Assembly: GCF_016755875.1 (NCBI RefSeq)
Contig: NZ_BNED01000005.1
Span: 6,214,001 to 6,278,000, forward strand
Direction: 5' to 3'
Length of the DNA stretch: 64,000 bases
From: Streptomyces spororaveus
GTDB lineage: Bacteria > Actinomycetota > Actinomycetes > Streptomycetales > Streptomycetaceae
Part shown: positions 1-8,433 of the stretch, piece by piece
Layout of the letters: every line of letters begins with the position of its first letter
Position numbering within the stretch: the first letter of the stretch is position 1
The notes under the pieces: model-generated
Databases searched by the model: none
The model's input: the letters and a program-made list of their open reading frames with translations, nothing else
What the model was told of the DNA's origin: nothing
Program-made: the position numbers and the translations under genes

Positions 1-333
1 AGCAAGGACGCCCGCCTGGCCACCATCACGGCGGCCGGCTCCGGCTTCGTCTACGCCGCCTCCCTCATGGGAGTCACCGGAACCCGCGAGTCCGTCGGCA
101 ACCAGGCCGCGGACCTGGTGCGGCGCACCCGCGCCACCAGCGACCTGCCGGTCTGCGTCGGCCTCGGCGTCTCCAACGCCGCCCAGGCCAAGGAGGTCGC
201 GGGCTTCGCCGACGGCGTGATCGTCGGCTCGGCCTTCGTGAAGCTGCTCCTGGACGCGCCGGACCTGCCGGCCGGACTGGACGCCGTACGGGCGCTCGCG
301 GGCGAGCTCGCGCGGGGCGTACGCCGGAGCTGA
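1..333 (+). CDS. trpA: Tryptophan synthase alpha subunit, C-terminal part (5' end outside window)
   Basis: The reading frame is open from base 1 and ends at TGA 331-333. It encodes about the last 110 residues of TrpA, which cleaves indole-3-glycerol phosphate to indole and passes it to TrpB in the cytoplasmic alpha2-beta2 complex. Recognisable pieces are the strand-6 and loop-6 region (GFVYAASLMGVTGTR), the glycine-rich phosphate-binding segment VGLGVSN, and DGVIVGSAFVK near the C-terminus. Length and ending are normal for TrpA. The rest of the trp operon should lie upstream of the window. Two hairpins follow at once, so this is probably the last gene of its transcript. Confidence 0.95.
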   Translation, partial: SKDARLATITAAGSGFVYAASLMGVTGTRESVGNQAADLVRRTRATSDLPVCVGLGVSNAAQAKEVAGFADGVIVGSAFVKLLLDAPDLPAGLDAVRALAGELARGVRRS

Positions 334-399
334 CGCCCGTTCGATCACAGGCACGGATGTCTGATCGGGTTCTGTAGCCCGATCGGGTGGAAGTGCGGG

Positions 400-425
400 C
401 AGGGAGGCACGCGAGTGCCTCCCTG
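400..425 (+). terminator. Hairpin after trpA, probable terminator
   Basis: CAGGGAGGCAC at 400-410 pairs perfectly with GTGCCTCCCTG at 415-425 around a GCGA loop, followed by a short T-containing stretch. A second dyad, GATCGGG 363-369 with CCCGATC 378-384, lies just before it. The right arm overlaps a possible GTG at 415, which argues that the next gene starts later, at 442. Confidence 0.75.
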
Positions 426-441
426 CTTCGTTTGGCGGAGC

Positions 442-1416
442 GTGAGCGAGAAGAACGACGGTGCGAACCGCGATGCGACGAAACGATCGGCCCGGGAACG
501 ACTCCTCGTGGAGCGCGAGCGGCAGAAGACCCGGGACAAGCGACGGCGGACCCTCGTCGTGGCGGCGGCGGTGGTCGGCGTCCTCGGCCTGGCGACCGTC
601 GTGGGCGTGATCGCGGCCAACACCGGCAAGAGCGGCTCCGCCAAGGCGGGCCCCGTGGTCGCCCCTTCCGGGGCCACCGGAAAGGACGCCCTCGCCATCC
701 AGGTGGGCAAGCCCGAGGCGAAGTCCTCCCTCACCGTGTGGGAGGACTTCCGCTGCCCCTCCTGCAAGTTCTTCGAGGACAACTACCGCGACGTCATCCA
801 CGACCTGGAGGCCAAGGGGCTGCTCAAGGTCGACTACCACCTGGTCACGCTCATCGACCGGAGGATGGGCGGCAGCGGCTCGCTGAAGGCGGCCAACGCG
901 GCCGCCTGCGCGCAGGACGCCGGCAAGTTCACCGAGTACCACGACCTCCTCTTCCAGAACCAGCCGCAGGAGGTCGACGACGCCTTCGGCAAGGACGCCA
1001 AGCTGCTGGAACTGGCGGGCAAGGTCGACGGGCTGGACACCCCCGCGTTCCGCTCGTGCGTCGAGGACGGCACGCACAACAGCTGGGTGACCAAGTCGGA
1101 CGGCGCCTTCACCGCCGGACAGTTCCGCGGCACCCCGACCGTGCTTCTGAACGGCAAGGACATCCTTTCCGACCAGGCCAACCAGGTGACCCCGCAGAAG
1201 CTGAAGGAGCAGGTGGAAGCCGCGGCCGGGGTCGTGAAGCCGGCACCGTCCGCCAGCCCGACGCCCGGATCCGGGGGGAAGAACGGGGCCAAGGCCTCGT
1301 CGTCCGCGTCGCGGACGGGCTCCGGTTCGTCCGGTTCATCCGGCTCGTCCACCGGATCGTCCACCCGGTCCGGCGGCACCTCGACCGGGACCTCGAACGG
1401 CTCCTCGGGAGACTGA
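442..1416 (+). CDS. Membrane-anchored DsbA/thioredoxin-like oxidoreductase
   Basis: The protein is 324 aa from GTG 442. An upstream GTG at 415 is in frame but lies inside a terminator hairpin, and a GGCGGAG precedes 442. It has a charged cytoplasmic N-terminus, one membrane segment at about residues 37-60, then a thioredoxin-fold domain of the DsbA_4 type with the redox motif C105-P-S-C108 (context DFRCPSCKFF) and the cis-Pro region GTPTV. The last 50 residues or so are a low-complexity Ser/Gly/Thr tail. It is inferred to act outside the membrane on thiols of secreted proteins. Its place next to lgt fits a secretion and maturation role. Members of this family commonly lie between trpA and lgt in Streptomyces. 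Its specific substrates are not known. Confidence 0.88.
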   Translation: MSEKNDGANRDATKRSARERLLVERERQKTRDKRRRTLVVAAAVVGVLGLATVVGVIAANTGKSGSAKAGPVVAPSGATGKDALAIQVGKPEAKSSLTVWEDFRCPSCKFFEDNYRDVIHDLEAKGLLKVDYHLVTLIDRRMGGSGSLKAANAAACAQDAGKFTEYHDLLFQNQPQEVDDAFGKDAKLLELAGKVDGLDTPAFRSCVEDGTHNSWVTKSDGAFTAGQFRGTPTVLLNGKDILSDQANQVTPQKLKEQVEAAAGVVKPAPSASPTPGSGGKNGAKASSSASRTGSGSSGSSGSSTGSSTRSGGTSTGTSNGSSGD

Positions 1417-1450
1417 TCACGGCCCGTTCCAGGTCTGGATTTGGTTTCGT

Positions 1451-1487
1451 CCTGCCGGGTGGGTTGCGGTGCGCACCGCCCGGCAGG
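1451..1487 (+). promoter_or_regulatory. Hairpin directly upstream of lgt
   Basis: CCTGCCGGG 1451-1459 pairs perfectly with CCCGGCAGG 1479-1487, and a 14-bp palindrome, GCGGTGCGCACCGC, sits in the loop. The structure ends only 8 nt before the lgt ATG and covers the place where a Shine-Dalgarno sequence would be expected. It may terminate the dsbA-like transcript or control lgt translation; the sequence alone does not decide. Confidence 0.55.
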
Positions 1488-1495
1488 GTAGCGTC

Positions 1496-2488
1496 ATGTC
1501 TGCCATGGACATTGCTTACATCCCCAGTCCGTCGACCGGCGTGATCCATCTCGGACCGATCCCGCTCCGCGGCTACGCGTTCTGCATCATCATCGGCGTC
1601 TTCGTCGCCGTCTGGCTCGGCAACAAGCGGTGGATCGCGCGCGGCGGAAAGCCGGGCACGGTCGCGGACATCGCCGTGTGGGCCGTGCCCTTCGGCCTGG
1701 TCGGTGGTCGCCTCTACCACGTGATCACCGACTACCAGCTCTACTTCGGCGAGGGCCGGGACTGGGTCGACGCCTTCAAGATCTGGGAGGGCGGACTCGG
1801 CATCTGGGGCGCCATCGCGCTCGGCGCGGTGGGTGCCTGGATCGGCTGCCGCCTGCGCGGGATCCCGCTGCCGGCCTGGGCGGACGCCCTGGCCCCGGGT
1901 ATCGCGCTGGCCCAGGCCTGCGGGCGCTGGGGCAACTGGTTCAACCAGGAGCTGTACGGCCGGGCCACCGATCTGCCGTGGGCGGTGGAGATCACCGCGG
2001 GCCCGAACCGGGACGCCGGGACCTACCACCCGACCTTCCTGTACGAGTCGCTGTGGTGCGTCGGCGTCGCGTTCCTGGTGATCTGGGCCGACCGCCGCTT
2101 CAAGCTCGGCCACGGACGGGCCTTCGCCCTGTACGTCGCCGCGTACTGCGTCGGCCGGGGCTGGATCGAGTACATGCGCGTCGACGAGGCGCACCACATC
2201 CTGGGCGTCCGGCTGAACGTCTGGACCTCGATCGTCGTCTTCGTGCTCGCGGTCGTCTACCTGGTGCTGTCGGCGAAGCTGCGGCCGGGCCGTGAGACGG
2301 TCGTCGAGCCGGACACCTCCGGCGGCAAGGACGGTGCCGACGCGGCTCCGGCCGACGCGGACGCCGCCACCGGGGCCGCTGACGCCGAGAAGCCCGAGCC
2401 CGCCGAGGCCAAGACGCCCGTCCTCACGAAGGACGCCCCCGCCAAGGCCGAGGCCGAGGCCGAAGCCCCGGAGCCGGGCAAGCGCTGA
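1496..2488 (+). CDS. lgt: Prolipoprotein diacylglyceryl transferase
   Basis: Lgt transfers a diacylglyceryl group from phosphatidylglycerol to the lipobox cysteine of prolipoproteins in the cytoplasmic membrane. The 330-residue product contains the Lgt signature (RWGNWFNQELYG), the N-terminal segment with RGYAFCI and GGRLYHV, and about seven membrane segments. The C-terminal 70 residues or so are an Ala/Glu/Pro/Lys-rich hydrophilic tail, frequent in actinobacterial Lgt and absent in E. coli. ATG 1496 is preferred over ATG 1505 because it gives the longer N-terminus after the upstream hairpin; neither has a strong ribosome-binding site. A long hairpin follows the stop. Confidence 0.96.
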   Translation: MSAMDIAYIPSPSTGVIHLGPIPLRGYAFCIIIGVFVAVWLGNKRWIARGGKPGTVADIAVWAVPFGLVGGRLYHVITDYQLYFGEGRDWVDAFKIWEGGLGIWGAIALGAVGAWIGCRLRGIPLPAWADALAPGIALAQACGRWGNWFNQELYGRATDLPWAVEITAGPNRDAGTYHPTFLYESLWCVGVAFLVIWADRRFKLGHGRAFALYVAAYCVGRGWIEYMRVDEAHHILGVRLNVWTSIVVFVLAVVYLVLSAKLRPGRETVVEPDTSGGKDGADAAPADADAATGAADAEKPEPAEAKTPVLTKDAPAKAEAEAEAPEPGKR

Positions 2489-2499
2489 CCTGACCGCTC

Positions 2500-2540
2500 C
2501 GCGAAGGGGGGTGCCGCATACAGCGGCACTCCCCTTCGCG
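2500..2540. terminator. lgt terminator
   Basis: An 18-bp stem with one G-T wobble is formed by 2500-2517 and 2523-2540 around the loop ATACA. It lies 12 nt after the lgt stop and between convergent genes, so it probably terminates both strands. Confidence 0.85.
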
Positions 2541-2550
2541 TTCGCCCCAT

Positions 2551-2596
2551 CCGGCCCCGCCGGCGTTTGAGGCGCGGGGTCCGGGGCGGAGCCCTG
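2551..2596. repeat. Dispersed Streptomyces intergenic repeat, copy 1
   Basis: The sequence reads CCGGCCCCGCCGGCGTTTGA followed by GGCGCGGGGTCCGGGGCGGA. A near-identical element is at 52821-52869. I recognise the core as a short dispersed repeat often seen in Streptomyces intergenic regions; its role is unknown. This copy sits between the convergent ends of lgt and the lyase gene. Confidence 0.6.
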
Positions 2597-2613
2597 GGAT
2601 ACGGCGGCCGGGG

Positions 2614-3429
2614 TCAGCGGGCCGCCATGCGCGCGGCGAGGGCCAGGGTGCGGTGCGCCGCGGCCACCACCGCCGGATCCACGAACCGGCCGTCGGGCAG
2701 AGCCAGCGCACCCGGGGTGGCCCGGGCGGCGCTCAGCACCTCCACGGCGGAGCTGACCTCCTCGGGCGCCGGGAGGTAGGCCCGCTCGATCACCTGGAGC
2801 TGGCGCGGATGGATCGCCGCCCGGCCGAGGAACCCCAGGGCGCGGCCCCGGGCGCACGAGACGGCCAGCGACTCCAGGTCCCGGATGTCCGGGAACACCG
2901 ACTGCGCCGGGGGAGCCAGCCCCGCCGCCCGGGCCGCGACCACCACCCGGGAGCGGCACCAGTCCAGGCCCGTCTCCGCGCTGACGGCCAGGTCGGCCCG
3001 CAGGTCCGCCTCGCCGAGGGAGAGCCCGCGCAGGGCGGGGTGCGCGCGGGCGATCTCGTAGGCGCGCTCCACGCCCACGGCCGATTCGAGCAGGGCGTGC
3101 AGGCTGACCCCGCCGGTGCGGTCGGCGACGGCCGTGATCTGCCCCGGGGCGCTGATCTTGGGCAGCCGCAGCCCCGCGAGGCCGTGCAGACCGCCGAGCG
3201 CGGTGAGGTCGGCGCCGCCCCAGGGGGAGTCCAGGGCGTTCACGCGGACGTGGACGGGGAGCGGGGGCCGTTCGGCCAGCAGCTCGGCGGTCGCGGCGCG
3301 GGCGTACTCCTTCCGTGAGGCCGGTACCGCGTCCTCCAGGTCGACGATGACGGCGTCCGCCCCGCAGCCGAGGGCCTTGGCGACCACCTCCGGGCGGTCT
3401 CCGGGCGCGTACAGCCAGGTCAGGATCAC
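2614..3429 (-). CDS. HpcH/HpaI aldolase / CitE-like CoA-ester lyase
   Basis: The product is 271 aa and begins at GTG 3429, overlapping the upstream CoA-transferase stop by 4 nt (GTGA). It is a TIM-barrel lyase of the CitE/HpcH family: DLEDAVP supplies acidic metal-site residues, HVRVNALDS carries the conserved Arg, GEADLRADL lies near the C-terminal third, and SVFPDI is typical of the family. Members cleave or form C-C bonds of acyl-CoA thioesters such as malyl-, citramalyl- or methylmalyl-CoA, using Mg2+. Coupling to a CaiB-type transferase suggests the pair activates and then cleaves one dicarboxylic or hydroxyl acid. The actual substrate cannot be read from the sequence. It is the last gene of the seven-gene operon. 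Confidence 0.85.
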   Translation of the reverse strand: MILTWLYAPGDRPEVVAKALGCGADAVIVDLEDAVPASRKEYARAATAELLAERPPLPVHVRVNALDSPWGGADLTALGGLHGLAGLRLPKISAPGQITAVADRTGGVSLHALLESAVGVERAYEIARAHPALRGLSLGEADLRADLAVSAETGLDWCRSRVVVAARAAGLAPPAQSVFPDIRDLESLAVSCARGRALGFLGRAAIHPRQLQVIERAYLPAPEEVSSAVEVLSAARATPGALALPDGRFVDPAVVAAAHRTLALAARMAAR

Positions 3430-4814
3430 AGGGCTCCCTCGGTCCGCAGTGCGGTGATCTCGGACCCGGTCAGTCCGAGCTCGGTCAGGACCTCGTCGGT
3501 GTCCGCGCCGTGCGGGCGGCCCGCCCAGCGGATCCCGCCGGGGGTCTCGGAGAGCCGGAAGAGGATGTTCTGCATGCGGAGCGGGCCCAGCTCCGGGTCC
3601 TCGACCTCGGTGACGGTGTCGAGGGCGGCGAACTGCGGGTCGGCCATCACGTCCCGGACGTCGTAGACCTGGGCGACGGCCGCCTCGGCGTCCTCGAACG
3701 CGGCGACGACCTCCTCGGCCTTGTGCCGGGCGATCCAGCCGCCGACCGCGTCGTCCAGTACATCCGCGTGCCGGGCCCGCCCGGCGCCGGTCGCGAACCA
3801 GGGCTCGGCGATCAGCTCGGGCCGGCCCACCAGCCGCACGACCCGTTCGGCGATGGACTGCGCGGAGGCGGAGACCGCCAGCCAGCGGCCGTCGGCGCTG
3901 CGGTAGGTGTTGCGGGGGGCGTTGTTCGCGGAGCGGTTGCCGGTGCGCGGCTGGACGTAGCCGAGCTGGTCGTACCAGAGCGGGTGCGGGCCGAGGACGG
4001 TGAGGATCGGCTCGACGATCGCCAGGTCCACTACCTGGCCGTGCCCGGTACGGTCGCGGCCGGCGAGGGCCGTCATCACGGCGTACGCGCAGGTCAGCGC
4101 GGCGATCGAGTCGGCGAGCCCGAAAGGCGGCAGCGTCGGCGGACCCTCCGGCTCCCCGGTGATCGAGGCGAACCCGCTCATCGCCTCGGCGAGGGTGCCG
4201 AAGCCCGGCCGGTGGGCGTACGGGCCGTACTGGCCGAAGGCCGTGACGCGCGCGAGCACCAGGCGCGGGTTGGCGGCGGACAGCTCGGGCCAGCCCAGCC
4301 CCCACTTCTCCAGCGTGCCGGGGCGGAAGTTCTCGATGACCACGTCGGCGGTGGCGGCGAGGCGCAGCAGGGTGTCCCGGCCGCCCGGCGTGGACAGGTC
4401 GAGGGTCATCGTCCGTTTGTTCCGGCCGAGGAGCTTCCACCACAGGCCGATGCCGTCCTTGGCGGGGCCGTGGCCGCGCGAGGGGTCGGGGCGGCCGGGG
4501 TGCTCGACCTTGACGACCTCGGCGCCGAAGTCGCCCAGCAGGGTGGCGGCCAGCGGCCCGGCGAAGAGGGTGGCCAGGTCGAGCACGCGGAGCCCTTCCA
4601 GTGGCCCTTGCCCTGGCCGGGCTTCGGCGGGGGCGGGGGCGGTGGCGGTGGCTTCGGTGGGGCCGGGCGCGCGCCGGGGCGTCTCCTCGGGCGCCGAACG
4701 GTGCCCGGGGCCGGAAAGCGCGGCGGTGGTGCGTTCCGCGCCCTGCGGGGATCGCCCCGACACACTCCCGGCCCCGCCGGAGCAGCTCGCGGGCCGGCGC
4801 CCGTCGGAGGTCAC
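3426..4814 (-). CDS. CaiB/BaiF (class III) CoA-transferase
   Basis: This 462-aa protein starts at GTG 4814, overlapping the kinase stop by 4 nt. Residues 1 to about 70 are a Pro/Ala/Gly-rich, probably disordered extension encoded by GGC/GGG-rich simple repeats at about 4617-4672. The class III fold starts at LEGLRVLDLATLFAGPLA and continues with FGAEVVKVEHP, GRNKRTMTLDL, VVIENFRPG and FGQYGPYAHRPGFG. Class III transferases move CoA between carboxylic acids through an aspartyl-CoA intermediate; GLADSIAALT is probably near that residue. It is translationally coupled on both sides. The long extension may be real or an internal start at the folded domain may be used. Confidence 0.88.
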   Translation of the reverse strand: MTSDGRRPASCSGGAGSVSGRSPQGAERTTAALSGPGHRSAPEETPRRAPGPTEATATAPAPAEARPGQGPLEGLRVLDLATLFAGPLAATLLGDFGAEVVKVEHPGRPDPSRGHGPAKDGIGLWWKLLGRNKRTMTLDLSTPGGRDTLLRLAATADVVIENFRPGTLEKWGLGWPELSAANPRLVLARVTAFGQYGPYAHRPGFGTLAEAMSGFASITGEPEGPPTLPPFGLADSIAALTCAYAVMTALAGRDRTGHGQVVDLAIVEPILTVLGPHPLWYDQLGYVQPRTGNRSANNAPRNTYRSADGRWLAVSASAQSIAERVVRLVGRPELIAEPWFATGAGRARHADVLDDAVGGWIARHKAEEVVAAFEDAEAAVAQVYDVRDVMADPQFAALDTVTEVEDPELGPLRMQNILFRLSETPGGIRWAGRPHGADTDEVLTELGLTGSEITALRTEGAL

Positions 4815-5722
4815 GAGGCGGCTCCGCGCTGCGCCGCGGCGAAGGCGTCGGTCTCCGCGCGGGTCGGCATCGAGTCCTGGGCTCCCGGGCGCTGGACGGA
4901 GAGCGCCGCCGCCGCCGAGGCCCAGCGCAGGGCCTCGGGCATCGGCCGGCCCTCACCCAGGGCCACGGCGAGGGCGCCGACGAAGGTGTCCCCGGCGGCG
5001 GTCGTGTCCATGGCCCGCACCCGGGGCGCGGGCACCGTCAGCGGCTCCCGGCCGCGGGCGGCGTACAGCACCCCCGCCGCGCCGAGCGTGACCACCACCT
5101 CGGGCACGTCGGCCAGCAGGGCCTCGGCGGCCTGCAGGGGGTCGGTGAGCCCGGTGAGGGCGGCCGCCTCGTGCTCGTTGGGGACGAGGAGGTCGGTGGC
5201 GGCGAGCAGATCGGCGGGCAGCGGCCGGGCGGGTGCCGGGGTGAGCACCGTGCGGACGCCGTGCGCGCGGGCGGCGCGGGCCCCGGCGAGGACGGCGGAC
5301 AGCGGCAGTTCGAGCTGGAGGAGGAGGGCACCGGCGGCGGCGATCCGTGCCTCGTCACCCGCCTCCAGACCGGTGACGGCGGCGTTCGCGCCGGGGATGA
5401 CGATGATGCTGTTGCCGCCCTCGTCGTCCACCGTGATGTGGGCGGTGCCGCTGGCGCCCTCGACGGTCCGCAGGGCCGCGGTGTCGACCCGGGCCGCGGT
5501 GAGCGCGGAGCGCAGCCGTACGCCGAACTCGTCGGCCCCGACCGCGCCGATCATCACCACCTCCCCGCCGGCGCGGGCCGCGGCGACGGCCTGGTTGGCG
5601 CCCTTGCCGCCGGGGACCGTGCGGAAGGCCCGGCCGGTGACGGTCTCCCCGAGGCGGGGGGCCTTGGGGACGTAGGCGACGAGGTCCATGTTCGTACTGC
5701 CGAGCACGGCGATGGCCGTCAT
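4811..5722 (-). CDS. PfkB-family carbohydrate kinase, ribokinase-like
   Basis: The product is 303 aa, normal for ribokinase. ATG 5722 overlaps the preceding ARH stop by 4 nt (ATGA). PfkB signature 1 is seen as GGKGANQAVAAARAGG and signature 2 as DTTAAGDTFVGAL with the catalytic Asp. GSTNMDLVAYVPKAP at the N-terminus is typical of ribokinase. The reaction is ATP-dependent phosphorylation of ribose or a related sugar or nucleoside. Its position after four ARH-family hydrolases suggests it phosphorylates the ribose-containing product they release; that link is inference. The symbol rbsK is withheld because substrate choice within PfkB is hard to call. Confidence 0.9.
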   Translation of the reverse strand: MTAIAVLGSTNMDLVAYVPKAPRLGETVTGRAFRTVPGGKGANQAVAAARAGGEVVMIGAVGADEFGVRLRSALTAARVDTAALRTVEGASGTAHITVDDEGGNSIIVIPGANAAVTGLEAGDEARIAAAGALLLQLELPLSAVLAGARAARAHGVRTVLTPAPARPLPADLLAATDLLVPNEHEAAALTGLTDPLQAAEALLADVPEVVVTLGAAGVLYAARGREPLTVPAPRVRAMDTTAAGDTFVGALAVALGEGRPMPEALRWASAAAALSVQRPGAQDSMPTRAETDAFAAAQRGAAS

Positions 5723-7284
5723 GAGCGTGCTGCCTCCTGTGCGGTGAGGTGGGCGAGGGTGTCGAAGCCGATGCCGTCGAAGCCGGGGACGGTGGTGGCG
5801 AGACGGTTCTTGAGGGGCGCGGTCCAGCGGTGCCCGATGCCCTCCGGGGAGCCGGCGAGCAGACCGGCGAGGGCGCCGGCGGTGGCCCCGTTGGAGTCGG
5901 TGTCCCAGCCGCCGGACACGGCGCGGCAGACGGAGCGGGTGAAGTCCCCGTCCGCGTGGGTGAGGGCGGCGGCGATCAGCGCGGTGTTGGGGACGGCGTG
6001 GACCCAGTGGTAGTGCCCGTAGCGGGCGTGCAGCCGGTCGACGACGAGGTCGAAGTCGCTCTCCCGGCCGGCCGTCCGGATCCCGAAGCGGACGGCCTCG
6101 GCGAGGCGGGAGCGGGGCGGTACGAAGGCCAGCCCGGTCCGCAGCGCGGTGTGGACGTCCGTCCGGCCGGTGGCGGCGGTGGCGGTGGCGGCGGCGATGA
6201 AGAGGGCGGCGTAGACGCCGTTGCCGGTGTGGGTCAGGGCGGCGTCCCGGTAGGCCTGGGCCGCGGCGGCGGCCGGGTCGCCCGGGTTGGTCCAGCCGTG
6301 GACGTCGGCGCGGATGAGGGCGCCGATCCACTCGCGGAAGGGGTTGTGGTGGGTGGCGGTGACGGGCGGCTCCAGGCCGAGGAGGAGATTGCGGTAGGCG
6401 ACGCGCTCGGCGGTGAAGGTCCGCCCGGCGGGCAGCTCGTCGAGCCAGAGGCGGGCCACGTCGGCGGTGGTGAAGGTCTTGCCGTGCCGCTGGAGCAGGA
6501 GCAGTCCGAGGAGGGGGTAGTTGAGGTCGTCGTCCTCGGGCATGCCGTCGATGTTCTCGGCGAGGGAGGTGGGGGCGGAACGGCGGTTCCACGGGTGGGC
6601 GGCCAGCACCTCCGGTGGTACGCCGCGTTCGCTGAACCAGTCGTCGAGCGGCCAGTTGCCGCCGGCGCGGCCCAGCGCCCGGATCCCCTCCAGCGGCAGC
6701 TTCTCGACGGGCTTCCCGAGCAGGCACCCGACGGCCCGCCCGAGCCAGGCGGCCTCCAGCCTGGTCCGCAGTCCGGGATCCGGCCGCGCGGCTGCGGGCC
6801 CGGTCCGCGGCACGGGTTCCGGGTCGGCGTCCGGGTCCCGGATACCGGTGGACGGGGATCCGGGGGGCATGCAGCCGGTCCCGCAGGCCTTGGTGATGTC
6901 CGGCCAGGACTGGGGTTCGTCGGTGCGGGAGGGGGGTGGGAGGGCCGCCAGGGCGTCCAGGAGGCGGACGGCCAGCGCCCGGAGTTCCGGTGGGGCCGGG
7001 GCGGGGGAGGCGCCGGCGCGGTCCGGGGCGGGAGAGCCGCCCGCCGCGAGCCAGGCGCGCAGGGCGGGACCCGCATCCCGGCCGTCCTCGGCGGCCTGGC
7101 GCAGCTCGTGCCCGACCAGGTCCTCGGGCTGGGCCCAGGTGAGCCGCACGGGCCCGTGCCCCGGGCCGGGTTCCGGGTCCGCCCCGGGCTCCCGAGGGGG
7201 GCGGTGCCGGGCCGGGTCCGGGGCGTCGCGGGATTCCGGCGGGCGCGCGGGAGCGGCCGGGGCCGGTCCGGCGGTGCCCGTCAC
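5719..7284 (-). CDS. ADP-ribosylglycohydrolase family protein with N-terminal extension (ARH-a)
   Basis: The protein is 521 aa from GTG 7284, which overlaps the previous stop by 4 nt (GTGA). Residues 1-170 or so are a Pro/Ala-rich region with a recognisable block (VRLTWAQPEDLVGHEL). The ARH-like helical domain starts at RLEAAWLGRAVGCLLGKPVE. The usual metal-binding TDDT is replaced by MPEDDDLNY, and the C-terminal metal motif is GGWDTDSNGATAGALAG. It is larger and more divergent than canonical ARH and is not merely a duplicate of its neighbours. ARH/DraG enzymes remove ADP-ribose or related ribosyl groups with two Mg2+ ions. The actual substrate is unknown. Confidence 0.85.
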   Translation of the reverse strand: MTGTAGPAPAAPARPPESRDAPDPARHRPPREPGADPEPGPGHGPVRLTWAQPEDLVGHELRQAAEDGRDAGPALRAWLAAGGSPAPDRAGASPAPAPPELRALAVRLLDALAALPPPSRTDEPQSWPDITKACGTGCMPPGSPSTGIRDPDADPEPVPRTGPAAARPDPGLRTRLEAAWLGRAVGCLLGKPVEKLPLEGIRALGRAGGNWPLDDWFSERGVPPEVLAAHPWNRRSAPTSLAENIDGMPEDDDLNYPLLGLLLLQRHGKTFTTADVARLWLDELPAGRTFTAERVAYRNLLLGLEPPVTATHHNPFREWIGALIRADVHGWTNPGDPAAAAAQAYRDAALTHTGNGVYAALFIAAATATAATGRTDVHTALRTGLAFVPPRSRLAEAVRFGIRTAGRESDFDLVVDRLHARYGHYHWVHAVPNTALIAAALTHADGDFTRSVCRAVSGGWDTDSNGATAGALAGLLAGSPEGIGHRWTAPLKNRLATTVPGFDGIGFDTLAHLTAQEAARS

Positions 7285-8426
7285 CGGGGGTCCGCGATCG
7301 CGGTGAAGGCCGATTCGTGCGACCTGCGGCGGGAGCGGTCGAGGGCGAAGACCTCCCGGGCCACCGCGGCCATCGCCTCGGCGGGGGCGTGCAGGTCGAG
7401 GCGGCTGGCCTCGGCGACCTGCTTGGCCCAGGCGGCCGGGACCGCGGCCTCGCCGCCCAGGGCCCCGGCGATCGCCCCCGCCATGGTGGCGATGGAGTCG
7501 CAGTCCCGGCCGTAGTTGACCGCGCCGAGGACCGCCGTCTCGTACCGTCCGTCCGCGACGAGCAGCATCCCCAGCGCGACCGGGAGTTCCTCGATGGCGT
7601 GCAGGCGGGACGGGCGGCGGGCGTCCAGCGAGGGCGCGCGGTAGTCCGGGCCGACCGAGTCGTACGGGGCCACCGCCGCCCGCAGCGGCGCCAGCGCCGA
7701 CTCGAAGTCCCGGTGCCCGGCGGCCACTTCCCGGACGGCGGCGATCGCCGCGCGCGTGCCGTCCTTGGCCAGGGACAGGGCCGTGTCCACCACCGACGAC
7801 GCCGTCGCCCCCGGTACGCACGCCGCCGCCACCGCCGCCGCGAACACGCCCGCCGCCTCCCGGCCGTACGAGGACTGGTGCGCACCGGCGATGTCCAGCG
7901 CCTCCGCGTACGCGCCCGCCGGATTGCCCGCGTTGGCGATGCCCACCGGTGCCATGTACATCGCCGCGCCGCAGTTGACGATGTTGCCGCTGCCGGCCTC
8001 GCGGGGGTCGGCGTGGGCGTAGTGCAGCCGGGTCACGATCCACTTCTCGGCGAGGAAGATCCGCTGGAGCGGCAGGGCTTCGGCTTCCAGCTCCGGAATC
8101 CAGCGGGGGGTGGACATCAGGTCGGGGACCAGGTGCTCGGCGACCGCGTAGGCGTCGAGGTGGTCCCGTACCGCTTCGTAGACCCGCACCAGCGCGTGCG
8201 TCATCAAGGTGTCGTCCGTGACGTGCCCGTCGCCCTTGTGGTACGGCGCGATGGGGCGGGCCGTACGCCAGTCCTCGTACCAGGGGCCGACGATGCCGTG
8301 CACGCGGCCGCCGTGCCGTTCCACGATCTGGTCCGGGGTCCAGCCCTCCACCGGGCCGCCGAGCGCGTCGCCGACGGCGGCTCCGACGAGAGCGCCGCGG
8401 GCCCGGTCCTCCAACGTGAGCGTCAT
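7281..8426 (-). CDS. ADP-ribosylglycohydrolase family protein (ARH-b)
   Basis: This 381-aa protein has canonical ARH/DraG features: ARGALVGAAVGDALGGPVEG at the N-terminus, the first metal motif VTDDTLM, and the second metal motif NYGRDCDSIATMAGAIAGA. The start ATG 8426 lies 7 nt after the stop of ARH-c, the only junction in the operon without overlap. Family enzymes hydrolyse N- or O-glycosidic bonds of ADP-ribose or other ribosyl compounds in the cytoplasm. With both metal motifs intact it is predicted to be active. Substrate unknown. Confidence 0.9.
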   Translation of the reverse strand: MTLTLEDRARGALVGAAVGDALGGPVEGWTPDQIVERHGGRVHGIVGPWYEDWRTARPIAPYHKGDGHVTDDTLMTHALVRVYEAVRDHLDAYAVAEHLVPDLMSTPRWIPELEAEALPLQRIFLAEKWIVTRLHYAHADPREAGSGNIVNCGAAMYMAPVGIANAGNPAGAYAEALDIAGAHQSSYGREAAGVFAAAVAAACVPGATASSVVDTALSLAKDGTRAAIAAVREVAAGHRDFESALAPLRAAVAPYDSVGPDYRAPSLDARRPSRLHAIEELPVALGMLLVADGRYETAVLGAVNYGRDCDSIATMAGAIAGALGGEAAVPAAWAKQVAEASRLDLHAPAEAMAAVAREVFALDRSRRRSHESAFTAIADPR

Positions 8427-8433
8427 GTCCGAA

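Noticed and set aside
4617..4672. GGC/GGG simple repeats as a non-coding VNTR
   Set aside because: They lie in frame within the Pro/Ala-rich N-terminal extension of the CoA-transferase.
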